Shown here: piece after piece, positions 43,386 to 53,450 of the stretch
Position numbering within the stretch: position 1 is the stretch's first letter
Layout of the letters: each line of letters opens with the position of its first letter
Assembly (NCBI RefSeq): GCF_023195695.1
Contig: NZ_JALPQG010000011.1
Coordinates: forward strand, 62,001 to 126,000
Direction of reading: 5' to 3'
Length of the DNA: 64,000 bases
Source: Aliiroseovarius sp. S1339
GTDB taxonomy: Bacteria; Pseudomonadota; Alphaproteobacteria; Rhodobacterales; Rhodobacteraceae
Position numbers and translations under genes: made by a program
The notes under the pieces: model-generated
What the model was told of the DNA's origin: nothing
Database searches by the model: none
Seen by the model: only the letters and a program-made list of their open reading frames with translations

Positions 43386-45362
43386 ATGCTCGTTTGGACC
43401 AATAATCCGAAGAGCATACAGATGCCCGCCGCCAACCTGCGCCTTGTCCCGTCCGATGCCCTGCCTTCGCGCGGGTCGGCAAGGCGCGAGGCACCGCCGC
43501 GACATGACCGCAAGCCACTAGGTCAGATTCTGGTCGAGATGGGCGCGCTAAGTTCCGAAAACCTGGCCATGGCCGTGTCGCTTCAAATGCGCGAGGATGC
43601 ACGGTTTGGCGACATCCTTCTGACAAATGGCTGGGTCCGTCAGGCCGATCTCTATGCCGGGCTGGCGCAGCAATATGGGTGCCAGATCGCCGATTTGCAG
43701 CATGAACCGCCGGACGTCCGGTTGATTGATCGGTTAGGTGCCGCGTTCTGCATTCGCAATGGCATCGTGCCATGGAAGCATGTCGGCGGCGCAACCGTCA
43801 TTATCTGTTCGCGTCCCGATGAATTCCGCCGAATGCAGGGTGCGTTTCCGGCCGATTGGGGGCGTTGTTGTCTGGCCATCGCACCAGAAAGTGATATCCA
43901 AACTGCGCTTGTGGCGATGCGACACCGATCATTGGCCCTTCACGCCGAAACCCATGTGTCCGAGGCTGAAAGCTGTCGCGGGTGGCGCACGGGTTCTGTC
44001 GCGCGCTTCGCGGCCGCGCTGGTCATTGGCCTGTGTGCTTTGTTCATCGTCTCCTCTTTCGCGGGTTTCGTCGCGCTTGTCGCCTGGGCGGTGCTCACAT
44101 TGCTCTTGAATTCAACCCTCAAAGCCCTCGCGGCTATCCAGTATTGGCGTCAGGGTCGTACGCCACTATCCGAGAACGCCGCGCCGAAACACGAACGTGG
44201 GTTCCTGAAATTGCCCACGGTCTCCATCCTCGTGCCGCTTTACAAAGAACGCGAGATCGCCGGACGCTTGGTGAAACGATTGGCACGCCTGTCCTATCCG
44301 AGAGAATTGTTGGACGTGTGTCTGGTGGTTGAAGAAGACGACACCATGACGCAAGAAACGCTCGCGAAGTCTGATTTGCCACGCTGGATGCGTCAGATCG
44401 TCGTGCCGCGCGGGGTGGTCAAAACAAAACCGCGCGCGATGAATTTTGCTTTGGATTTCTGTCGCGGGTCAGTGATCGGTGTCTATGACGCCGAAGACGC
44501 CCCCGCGCCCGATCAGATCCACAAAATCGTGCGAAGGTTCGCCGAACGCGAGGCTGAGGTGGCCTGTTTGCAAGGCAAGCTGGATTTCTACAACGCCCGC
44601 ACCAACTGGTTAAGCCGTTGTTTTACCGTCGAATACGCCACGTGGTGGGGCATCGTCTTGCCGGGAGTAGAGCGCGCTGGTTTTGCCATTCCGCTGGGTG
44701 GCACGACTCTGTTTTTCCGCCGTGAAGTGCTTGAGGCACTGGGGCGCTGGGACGCCCATAACGTCACCGAAGACGCCGATCTGGGCATAAGGCTGGCGCG
44801 GCATGGCTATCGCACCGAACTGGTCGACACCGTCACTGAAGAAGAGGCAAACTGCCGTGTCTGGCCGTGGATCAAGCAGCGGTCACGCTGGATCAAGGGC
44901 TATGCCATGACATATGGCGTACATATGCGCCAACCGCGCCAGCTGTTGCGCGACTTGGGATGGTGGAAATTTCTGGGCTTTCAGATCCTGTTTCTGGGCA
45001 GCTTGTCGCAATTTCTACTAGCGCCGATCCTGTGGACCTTCTGGGCGTTTCCGCTGGGCCTACCGCATCCGTTGCGCGGCGTCATGCCTAACGAGCTTCT
45101 GATCATCCTTGGCACAGTTTTCATGGCGACCGAACTTTTGACAATCACTGTTGGCATCCAAGCGGTCAGCAACGCAAAACTTCGCTGGTTGCGCTTTTGG
45201 GTGCCAACGCTGCATTTATATTACCCGCTGGCATCACTTGCTGCGATGAAAGGCTTTGTCGAGATCGTGACCAAGCCCTTTTATTGGGACAAGACGCAGC
45301 ACGGGAAATTCGATGACGATGACCCGGAGGTGGTTATTTCCCCGCCATTGAATCCAGTTTGA
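43386..45362 (+). CDS. membrane glycosyltransferase (GT2) with N-terminal MshEN/T2SSE_N-like domain
   Basis: 658 residues. Residues 44-67 and 73-96 are two tandem 24-residue motifs of the MshEN type (PLGQILVEMGALSSENL... and RFGDILLTNGWVRQADL...) separated by five residues. The first has Pro in place of the usual Arg. About 205-245 hold two membrane segments. About 278-505 is a processive GT2 domain with the metal motif DAED (368-371), TED (461-463) and QRSRW (498-502). About 530-645 are further membrane segments. Such a layout suits an inner-membrane exopolysaccharide synthase; MshEN domains can bind c-di-GMP. Start could also be at 43422. Its end overlaps the convergent GntR gene by 29 bases. 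Confidence 0.85.
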   Translation: MLVWTNNPKSIQMPAANLRLVPSDALPSRGSARREAPPRHDRKPLGQILVEMGALSSENLAMAVSLQMREDARFGDILLTNGWVRQADLYAGLAQQYGCQIADLQHEPPDVRLIDRLGAAFCIRNGIVPWKHVGGATVIICSRPDEFRRMQGAFPADWGRCCLAIAPESDIQTALVAMRHRSLALHAETHVSEAESCRGWRTGSVARFAAALVIGLCALFIVSSFAGFVALVAWAVLTLLLNSTLKALAAIQYWRQGRTPLSENAAPKHERGFLKLPTVSILVPLYKEREIAGRLVKRLARLSYPRELLDVCLVVEEDDTMTQETLAKSDLPRWMRQIVVPRGVVKTKPRAMNFALDFCRGSVIGVYDAEDAPAPDQIHKIVRRFAEREAEVACLQGKLDFYNARTNWLSRCFTVEYATWWGIVLPGVERAGFAIPLGGTTLFFRREVLEALGRWDAHNVTEDADLGIRLARHGYRTELVDTVTEEEANCRVWPWIKQRSRWIKGYAMTYGVHMRQPRQLLRDLGWWKFLGFQILFLGSLSQFLLAPILWTFWAFPLGLPHPLRGVMPNELLIILGTVFMATELLTITVGIQAVSNAKLRWLRFWVPTLHLYYPLASLAAMKGFVEIVTKPFYWDKTQHGKFDDDDPEVVISPPLNPV

Positions 45363-45978
45363 TGCGTGTCTCAAACGCTTGCGAGATGTGGGCTTTCAGG
45401 GCTGCCTGAGCCGCGGCCTGATCGCGCGCCTCTATCGCAGCGACAATGGCGTCATGCTCCGCAATCGCCTTCTCACTGCGACCCTCTGCCGCCAACGACG
45501 TGGTTGCCAAAAGCGCCATTGTGCGATGCACAAGATCCAGTTGTTGCACCAGATAGCGGTTATGGGACGCCAGATGCAGCTGCTTGTGGAAACGGCGGTT
45601 GGACCGGGACAGGGCCGCTGGATCGGACAGGCGGGCTCGATCGTCCTCGACCATTTCGCGTAAAACGCGGATTTCTTCGGGGGTTGCATGTTGAGCGGCC
45701 AGCGATGCGGCCAGCCCTTCAAGTGCTGATCGCACAACATAAAGTTCTGCCAGTTGATTATGGCTCAGCGACGCGACGATCAAACTGCGTCCGTCGCGCG
45801 TCAGCAGCGATTGCGTTTCCAGTCGCTGCAATGCCTCGCGGATGGGGGTGCGTGAGACGCCGAACCGGTCAGCCAGTTCACTTTCCACCAGCCTGTCACC
45901 GGGCTTGTAGGTGCCCATATCAATCGCGTCGAGGATCAACTCGTATGCGTCTTTCTGTCCCTGTTTGACCTCGGCCAC
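45334..45978 (-). CDS. GntR-family regulator (FCD domain)
   Basis: 214 residues. N-terminal winged helix (about 8-72) with YKPGDRLVESELADRFGVSRTPIREAL in part (GDRLVESELADRFGVSRTP). C-terminal FCD domain with RRFHKQLHLASHNRYLVQQL. Different subgroup from the protein at 29228. Effector unknown. No catabolic operon adjoins. The gene ends inside the last 29 bases of the convergent glycosyltransferase gene. Confidence 0.9.
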   Translation of the reverse strand: MAEVKQGQKDAYELILDAIDMGTYKPGDRLVESELADRFGVSRTPIREALQRLETQSLLTRDGRSLIVASLSHNQLAELYVVRSALEGLAASLAAQHATPEEIRVLREMVEDDRARLSDPAALSRSNRRFHKQLHLASHNRYLVQQLDLVHRTMALLATTSLAAEGRSEKAIAEHDAIVAAIEARDQAAAQAALKAHISQAFETRIKLDSMAGK

Positions 45979-46130
45979 GGTGTCCTCATCTATGGTTCGG
46001 GTATCAATTCGCCAACCTAATCATGCAAGCCTGTTTAACGCAAACACGAACCCGGCAACAGACTGTCGCAGGGCGTCAGATTTCCCCCCACCCCCTTTCC
46101 CCCACCTGCCAACAAGAGTAGCCTCACGCC

Positions 46131-46802
46131 ATGGTGACCGATCACTTTTCTCATGTTAGCGCCTGGGTCTTTGACCTGGACAACACGCTATATCCGCCCC
46201 ACGCGCGTCTGTTCGATCAGATCGAGATCCGCATGACCAACTGGGTGATGCAAGCGCTTGGCGTGGATCGCCACCAAGCCGACCACCTGCGTCAGCATTA
46301 CTGGCATACCTACGGCACCACACTTGCCGGTTTGATGCGCGAACACGGGGTCGATCCGGCCCCTTATCTGCACGATGTGCATGACATCTCGATGGAGCAC
46401 CTTGAGGTCGATCCAGCACTCGCTCAACATATCCGCTCACTGCCCGGTCGCAAGATCGTCTACACCAACGGATCGGCCCCCTATGCCGAACGGGTGCTGG
46501 CGGCACGCGGATTGGCAGGATTATTCGACGCCGTCTATGGCGTGGAACACGCGGATTTTCACCCAAAGCCCGACCGCGCCGCGTTCGACAAGGTCTTTGC
46601 GCGCGATGGCCTGACCCCCGAGGTTGCGGCGATGTTCGAAGACGATCCCCGCAACCTGGCGGTACCGCACGCGCTGGGAATGCGCACCGTTCATGTCGCG
46701 CCAGACCCCGAACCTGCGGGCCATATCCACCATCACACAGACGACCTGACAGCATTTCTGCGCCAACTTGTTGACGCCGCCTGCCCAGACACGAAAGAAT
46801 GA
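46131..46802 (+). CDS. HAD-family pyrimidine 5'-nucleotidase-like phosphatase
   Basis: 223 residues. HAD motif I FDLDNTLYP (Asp15 and Asp17 region), motif II TNGSA, motif III Lys in HPKPDRAAF and motif IV FEDDPRNL. This matches the Sdt1/pyrimidine 5'-nucleotidase branch, which acts on UMP, CMP and similar phosphates. It is followed four bases later by the UbiH-like gene on the same strand, probably in one transcript. Confidence 0.9.
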   Translation: MVTDHFSHVSAWVFDLDNTLYPPHARLFDQIEIRMTNWVMQALGVDRHQADHLRQHYWHTYGTTLAGLMREHGVDPAPYLHDVHDISMEHLEVDPALAQHIRSLPGRKIVYTNGSAPYAERVLAARGLAGLFDAVYGVEHADFHPKPDRAAFDKVFARDGLTPEVAAMFEDDPRNLAVPHALGMRTVHVAPDPEPAGHIHHHTDDLTAFLRQLVDAACPDTKE

Positions 46803-46805
46803 CCC

Positions 46806-48005
46806 ATGACGGACCACTCTGCTGATATCTTCATCTCGGGCGGCGGTATCGCCGGTCAGGTCACCGCCGCAGCCTTCGCTGAAGCGGGGTTTAGCGTCGT
46901 CATGGCTGACCCGTTTACCCCGGTTGTAAGCGCGGATGACAGTAAGTCTGATCTGCGCTCGACCGCATTCTTACAACCGGCGCGCCAGCTTTTTGACCGG
47001 ATCGGATTGTGGCCGCTGCTGGAACCTCACGCGAAACCGCTGGACCAATTGGCAGTCATTGACACCACGGGCTGGCCGCCTGTGATCCGCGACCGCCGGG
47101 TATTTCAATCTGATGATATGGGCGACGAACCGTTCGGCTGGAACCTGATGAACTGGGTCGTGCGTCGTGAAATCTGGAACTATCTACAACAACAACCGCA
47201 GATCACGACGTTGTATGGATCGGGTTTCCGGTCCCTCGTCCAACGCACGGGCGAGGTCATCGTGACGCTTACCAACGGCGACAAGGTTCGGGCGCGAATG
47301 GGGATTGCGGCTGACGGCAAGTTCTCGCCCCTGCGCGAGGCTGTTGGGATCACGGTTTCCACCACCCGCTATGGTCAGAAATCGCTGGCCTTCACGGTCA
47401 CCCATGACCTACCACACGACAATATCTCGACCGAGATTTATAACGAAGGTGGCCCTTTCACCATCGTGCCTTTGCCCGATATTGACGGCCAAAACGCCTC
47501 GGCCATTGTGTGGATGAACAAGGGGCCGCGCGCGATTGAGTTGATGAACATGCCAGTTGCAGAGTTTGAGGAGGTGATGTTCGCCCGCTCAACCGGTCTG
47601 CTTGGGCGGATGCGTCTTCAAGGCAACCGCTCGGTCTGGCCGATCATCACGCAAACCGCCGACCAACTGACTTCGGGCCGTGTGGCGGTGGTGGCGGAAG
47701 CGGCCCACGCGCTGCCGCCGATCGGTGCGCAAGGGCTCAACACCTCGCTCAATGACGTGATCGCGTTGTTGGAACTGGCAGAAGCAGCCCCCGGCACATT
47801 GGGCGACCCAGATATGATGCAAGCCTATGGGAAGGCCCGCACCAGCGACATCGCGCGGCGCGCCCGTGTGATTGACCTGTTCAACCGCGTGACCCGTTCA
47901 GGCGATGGCGTGTTGCAGGCCGTGCGGCTGATGGGTTTAAAAGCGGTGCACGACGTGGCCCCGATGCGCAAACGCGTGATGCGTGCAGGTTTGGGACCAA
48001 GCTGA
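46806..48005 (+). CDS. UbiH/UbiF/Coq6-family FAD-dependent hydroxylase
   Basis: 399 residues. N-terminal FAD loop SGGGIAGQVTAAAFAEAG (11-28). The second FAD motif is RVAVVAEAAHALPPIGAQGLNTSLND, shown here as VVAEAAHALPPIGAQGLN. In it the usual Asp of Gly-Asp-Ala-Ala-His is Glu preceded by Ala; I recall this form in alphaproteobacterial UbiL/UbiH-like enzymes. It should hydroxylate the ring of a ubiquinone precursor. Which ring position cannot be told. Co-directional and close to the nucleotidase gene. Confidence 0.88.
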   Translation: MTDHSADIFISGGGIAGQVTAAAFAEAGFSVVMADPFTPVVSADDSKSDLRSTAFLQPARQLFDRIGLWPLLEPHAKPLDQLAVIDTTGWPPVIRDRRVFQSDDMGDEPFGWNLMNWVVRREIWNYLQQQPQITTLYGSGFRSLVQRTGEVIVTLTNGDKVRARMGIAADGKFSPLREAVGITVSTTRYGQKSLAFTVTHDLPHDNISTEIYNEGGPFTIVPLPDIDGQNASAIVWMNKGPRAIELMNMPVAEFEEVMFARSTGLLGRMRLQGNRSVWPIITQTADQLTSGRVAVVAEAAHALPPIGAQGLNTSLNDVIALLELAEAAPGTLGDPDMMQAYGKARTSDIARRARVIDLFNRVTRSGDGVLQAVRLMGLKAVHDVAPMRKRVMRAGLGPS

Positions 48006-48106
48006 TCTTACTGCGACATGCCGACGCAATGCCGGTTTGTCGCATGTCACTTTCTGCAGTTGCAAAGGATACCCCTTGCGACGCAGCGAACAAGGAGAAA
48101 CACACG

Positions 48107-48307
48107 ATGGCTACTCAACAGACCTCAGAAGAGAAAGCCGCCGAAGCCCGCGCGGAAAAAATCACATTCATGATTTTTGGCGCGATCGTGTTGGCATTGG
48201 TGCTGGGTTTCCTGACGATGGGAATTACCGGTGTGGGCTTGGTGGGGCTAGCGACCGTCCCGGTGATCTATGTTTTGCTGGTCTTGATGGCCGGCGGCAA
48301 AGCCTGA
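48107..48307 (+). CDS. small membrane protein
   Basis: 66 residues from the ATG at 48107, preceded by AAGGAG; the longer frame from 48029 lacks support. The first 20 residues are charged (SEEKAAEARAEK), then two hydrophobic segments (FMIFGAIVLALVLGFL and GVGLVGLATVPVIYVLLVLM) with a short Thr/Gly turn. No known family is recognised. Downstream of the UbiH-like gene by 101 bases, followed by a hairpin at 48325. Confidence 0.7.
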   Translation: MATQQTSEEKAAEARAEKITFMIFGAIVLALVLGFLTMGITGVGLVGLATVPVIYVLLVLMAGGKA

Positions 48308-48324
48308 CCCAGCCTGTCAAAGAC

Positions 48325-48349
48325 GGCGCGCAGGGTATCCCCGCGCGCC
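48325..48349. terminator. hairpin between convergent genes
   Basis: GGCGCGC-A-GGG-TAT-CCC-C-GCGCGCC: strong stem, weak T run (TT). Lies between the small membrane protein gene and the convergent aminotransferase gene. Confidence 0.6.
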
Positions 48350-48355
48350 TTCTGA

Positions 48356-49483
48356 TCAAAGCACTTTCGACAGAACGGCATCCAGACGCGCGACACTAGC
48401 GTCCACATCATACAGCTTGTCAAGGCCGAACAGCCCCAGCCGGAAGCTGGAATAATCACCCCCTTCGTCGCACATCAGCGGCACACCGGCGGCGATTTGA
48501 ACCCCTTCGGCCGCAAAGGGCTTGCCCGCCTTGATGTCCGGGTCGGACGTATAGGCCACAACGACCCCTGGTGCCGTGAACCCATCCGCTGCGACGGATT
48601 TCACGCCTTTCGACGCCAGCAATTCGCGCACCCGGCGGCCTTGATCCCATTGCGCATCCTTGAGCTTGTCAAAGCCGTATTCCTTGGTCTCCAGCATTGT
48701 GTCGCGGAAGGCGCGCAGGGCATCAGTGGGCATCGTCGCGTGGTAGGCATGGCCGCCTGCCTCGTAGGTTTCCATGATGGACAGCCATTTGCCCAGATCA
48801 ACGGCGAACGAGGTCGAGGTGGCCGCCTTTGCCAGATCGCGCGTTGTCTCATTCATCATGACCAGCCCGGCAGACGGCTGCGCCGACCACCCTTTTTGCG
48901 GGGCCGAGATCAGCACATCGACGCCGGTCGCCTTCATGTCGACCCACGCACAGCCAGACGCGATGCAATCCAGCACGAAGATGCCGCCTACTGCATGCAC
49001 GGCGTCCGCGACGGCTTTCAGGTAGTCATCCGGTAAGATCATACCGCTTGCGGTTTCCACATGCGGGGCAAAGACGACGTCGGGACGTTCCTCTTTGATA
49101 CGTGCGACAACCTCGTCAATCGGGGCGGGGGCGAAGGGGGCATCAGGCGCATTGCCGACGCGGCGAGCCTTCATCACGGTTTCGTCTGACGGGATCGCGC
49201 CCATCTCGAAAATCTGGCTCCAGCGGAAGGAAAAGAAGCCGTTGCGGATAACCATCGCACGCTTGCCGGTGGCAAACTGGCGCGCGACGGCTTCCATCGC
49301 GTAGGTGCCGCCACCGGGCACAATCGCCACGGCGTCTGCGTTATAGACCTCTTTCAGCGTCGCCGAGATGTCGTTCATCACGCCCTGAAAGGCGGTCGAC
49401 ATGTGATTCAGCGACCGGTCAGTGAATACCACCGAAAATTCCAGCATTCCATCCGGGTCGATATCAGGCAAAAGGGCTTTCAT
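48356..49483 (-). CDS. class V aminotransferase (alanine/serine-glyoxylate type)
   Basis: 375 residues. PLP lysine in VLISAPQKGWSAQPSAG (about residue 197); the PLP-ring Asp is in FVLDCIASG. The N-terminal VVFTDRSLNHMS and FGLDKLYDV near the end fit the alanine-glyoxylate aminotransferase group. It may convert serine or alanine plus glyoxylate to hydroxypyruvate or pyruvate plus glycine. Divergent arrangement is not present; two Lrp-type regulators follow upstream on the same strand. Confidence 0.88.
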   Translation of the reverse strand: MKALLPDIDPDGMLEFSVVFTDRSLNHMSTAFQGVMNDISATLKEVYNADAVAIVPGGGTYAMEAVARQFATGKRAMVIRNGFFSFRWSQIFEMGAIPSDETVMKARRVGNAPDAPFAPAPIDEVVARIKEERPDVVFAPHVETASGMILPDDYLKAVADAVHAVGGIFVLDCIASGCAWVDMKATGVDVLISAPQKGWSAQPSAGLVMMNETTRDLAKAATSTSFAVDLGKWLSIMETYEAGGHAYHATMPTDALRAFRDTMLETKEYGFDKLKDAQWDQGRRVRELLASKGVKSVAADGFTAPGVVVAYTSDPDIKAGKPFAAEGVQIAAGVPLMCDEGGDYSSFRLGLFGLDKLYDVDASVARLDAVLSKVL

Positions 49484-49550
49484 GGCAGGCTCCGTTCAAT
49501 GGTTCCACTTTGGATGCAGCGTGGCCTAAATCTGTTCGGTTTGGAAGGCG

Positions 49551-50002
49551 TCAAATCGGACCCATGCGGCGTTCTTCGGACAAAAGCACATTGGCCTCGA
49601 CATCCCCCACACCGGGAAGCGTCATGATCCGGCGTCTGAGCACCCGTTCGAAATCGGCAATGTCGCGGGCCACCACACGCAGGCGGTAATCATACATGCC
49701 AAGCACATGTTCGACGGTCTGCACTTCGGGGATGGCACATACGGCGCGTTCGAAATCCTCAAGGCTAACGCGGCCCTTGGTGGCCAGTTTGATGCCCAGA
49801 AAGACCGCCACCCCAAAGCCCAATGCCTCGCGGTCCAAGTCCAAGCGCCGCCCAGCAATAACCCCGTGATCGGTCAACCGCTTGATACGGCGCCATGTCG
49901 CGGGTTGGCTAAGCCCAACATCACGCCCCAACGCGCCTGCCGATTGCGTGGCGTCCTCAGACAAAGCCCGCAAAAGGGCGCGATCGATGTCATCAAGGTC
50001 GA

Positions 50003-50006
<4 letters not shown>
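49551..50006 (-). CDS. Lrp/AsnC-family regulator (second of a tandem pair)
   Basis: 151 residues. N-terminal helix-turn-helix (IDRALLRALSEDATQSAGALG, QPATWRRIKRLTDHGVI). C-terminal RAM effector domain (FLGIKLATKG, VEHVLGMYDYRLRVVARD). The start overlaps the stop of the sister gene (ATGA, 50003-50006), so the two should be made together. May sense an amino acid. The nearby aminotransferase and ilvC are possible targets. Confidence 0.93.
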
Positions 50007-51618
<1,612 letters not shown>

Positions 51619-51666
51619 GGCGGTCTTGCTGACCACCTAGACGACTGACCTGACATTTGTCAGCAC

Positions 51667-51694
51667 AAGGGCGGCCCCAATGGTCGCCCTTTTT
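51667..51694. terminator. Rho-independent terminator after ilvC
   Basis: AAGGGCGGCC / GGTCGCCCTT stem (10 bp with one G-U pair), loop CCAAT, then TTTT. It reaches the stop codon of the convergent SRPBCC gene. Confidence 0.85.
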
Positions 51695-52155
51695 CATGGG
51701 CTTTCGTTGCAGGCCCCCGCATAACGCGCGATGAAGACGGTTTCCCATCCGCCGTTATAGCTGTTGCGACGATCGTCCGCGTCTGTTCCCAGGACTTCCC
51801 AACCTGAATGTGTCAATGTCACTTCGGTTTGCCCGTCACCTGTTGCGGCAAAAGCGACCTCAACCCGTGTGGACACCTCGGCGTTCTCGCCCGGATGCCA
51901 CGTCATGGCAAGTTTCCGGCCCGGCTCAAACTCCACCACCTGACCCCAATCAGTGCGACTGCCGTCATGCATCGTTTCATAGACAGCCCCTTCGACCTGT
52001 GGCTCAATCGTAACGGCCAGTGCTACTTTTCCCGCCCCGGCTGAAACAGCGTGTCTATCAAGCGGCCACCAGCCCGACGTTCGGTTCACGAACACATCAA
52101 ATGCCTTTTCAGGCGCGCAGTTCACTGTGACGGTCTTAATAATCGGGTCAGTCAT
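51694..52155 (-). CDS. SRPBCC/AHSA1-family protein
   Basis: 153 residues from the ATG at 52155, which overlaps the end of the ArsR gene by eight bases; the longer frame is not favoured. Typical START/AHA1-like beginning (VNCAPEKAFDVFVNRTSGWWP) and end (EVTLTHSGWEVL, YNGGWETVFIARYA). The fold binds hydrophobic ligands; function is usually unknown. Paired with an ArsR-type repressor gene (52148-52465), a combination common in this order. Confidence 0.9.
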   Translation of the reverse strand: MTDPIIKTVTVNCAPEKAFDVFVNRTSGWWPLDRHAVSAGAGKVALAVTIEPQVEGAVYETMHDGSRTDWGQVVEFEPGRKLAMTWHPGENAEVSTRVEVAFAATGDGQTEVTLTHSGWEVLGTDADDRRNSYNGGWETVFIARYAGACNESP

Positions 52156-52465
52156 TTGACTCCCTTCCATTATCATTGATTTCACTTGCAAAATTTACCA
52201 GCACGTTGGTCCAGTATTGATCCAGCCACGCCCGCAATTCGGCCAAACCTTCCGGTCGCGCAGCATAGATACGGCGCGTCCCTTCAATGCGACACATCAC
52301 CAAACCGGCATCTGACAGCACTTTCAAATGCTGTGAAACGGCGGGGCGGCTGACGGGCAGTTCATCGGCCAGCGCCCCCACTGCACGCGGGGCGCGGGCG
52401 ACCGCCTCAAAAATCATCCTTCGAGTCGGGTCGGCTAAAGCCGCAAGTGATTCTTGGTAAGTCAT
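52148..52465 (-). CDS. ArsR-family regulator
   Basis: 105 residues. Winged helix with ALADPTRRMIFEAVARAPRAV, ELPVSRPAVSQHLKVLSDAGLV and the wing CRIEGTRRIYAARPEGL. No metal-binding cysteine pair in helix 3. Its C-terminus overlaps the start of the SRPBCC gene, so the two are coupled. A palindrome overlapping its own start codon (52457-52472) suggests autorepression. Confidence 0.92.
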   Translation of the reverse strand: MTYQESLAALADPTRRMIFEAVARAPRAVGALADELPVSRPAVSQHLKVLSDAGLVMCRIEGTRRIYAARPEGLAELRAWLDQYWTNVLVNFASEINDNGRESND

Positions 52466-52489
52466 AACTTACGGCAAGTGAAATCTTAC
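52457..52489. promoter_or_regulatory. two tandem operators overlapping the arsR start
   Basis: On the minus strand, GTAAG-ATTTCA-CTTGC (52474-52489) and, after one base, GTAAG-TTATGA-CTTAC (52457-52472). The second contains the ATG of the regulator. Two 5-6-5 repeats on one face of the helix (17-base spacing) suit cooperative binding. Confidence 0.65.
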
Positions 52490-52544
52490 GCAAATGCAAT
52501 AAACTGCGGATGACAAGCCCGGGGTCGCAAGATATGTCGGACAC

Positions 52545-53447
52545 ATGACTGACAACCCCACATCCCGCGACTGGGCGGGCGTTATTGCGCTTGGCCTAAT
52601 CTGGGGCGGCACCTTCATGGTCGTCGCCATCGCGCTTGAGGGCTATGGTCCCGTGACCGTTGCCGCTGCGCGCACAACGCTGGGCGCTGCGGCTTTGTTG
52701 GCGCTGATGTGGGGAACGGGTCGTTCTATGCCCGTTTGGGATGCGGCGTTGTGGAAGTCGATCACCGTCATCGGCATCTTGTCGACCGCCCTGCCCTTCG
52801 TGATGCTAAGCTGGGGGCAACAATATGTGCCGTCGGCCTTTGCCGGCCTGTCCATGGCGGCAATCCCCTTGATGGTGTTGCCACTTGCGCATTTCTTCTC
52901 GGACGAGCCGTTGAACATGCGCAAGTTCGTCGGGGTCTCGTTGGGGTTTTGCGGCGCTTTGGTATTGATCGGGCCGGGCCTTGCAAAGCTGGGCCAAGGG
53001 TCCGAGCCGCTGGCCCAGCTTGCTTGTATCGGTGCGGCGTTCTGTTATTCACTGGCGTCGATCTTCACGCGGCGCTGCCCGCCTATTGACCCTGTGACGC
53101 TGGCCGCCCTGACGCTGGTTGTCGGATCGGTCATTCTGGTGCCCATCATGCTGGCGACGGAAGGTGTGCCCGCATGGCAGGACACCCGATCCGGGCTGGC
53201 AATCATCGTGCTGGGGTTGGTGCCGACGGCACTGGCGACGCTGCTTAGGGTGTCGATCATCCGCAGCGCGGGATCGGTGTTCATGACGCTTGTGAATTAT
53301 CAGGTGCCGGTCTGGTCGATGGTGTTTGGCGCATGGATCTTGTCCGAGGCCCTACCCTTGCGCTTCTTCATCGCATTGGCGATGATCCTGACGGGGCTTG
53401 CCGTCAGCCAGTGGTTTAGCCTGAAAAGGACGTTGCGGCGCGCTTAG
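52545..53447 (+). CDS. EamA/DMT-superfamily transporter
   Basis: 300 residues, ten membrane segments in two EamA repeats (about 1-145 and 150-295). First repeat: WAGVIALGLIWGGTFMVVAIAL, PFVMLSWGQQYVPSAFAGL. Second: GAAFCYSLASIFTRR. RhaT/YdcZ-like exporters of metabolites or amino acids; substrate unknown. Divergent from the ArsR gene with a 79-base gap, so the tandem operators could also touch its promoter. Confidence 0.92.
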   Translation: MTDNPTSRDWAGVIALGLIWGGTFMVVAIALEGYGPVTVAAARTTLGAAALLALMWGTGRSMPVWDAALWKSITVIGILSTALPFVMLSWGQQYVPSAFAGLSMAAIPLMVLPLAHFFSDEPLNMRKFVGVSLGFCGALVLIGPGLAKLGQGSEPLAQLACIGAAFCYSLASIFTRRCPPIDPVTLAALTLVVGSVILVPIMLATEGVPAWQDTRSGLAIIVLGLVPTALATLLRVSIIRSAGSVFMTLVNYQVPVWSMVFGAWILSEALPLRFFIALAMILTGLAVSQWFSLKRTLRRA

Positions 53448-53450
53448 GCC

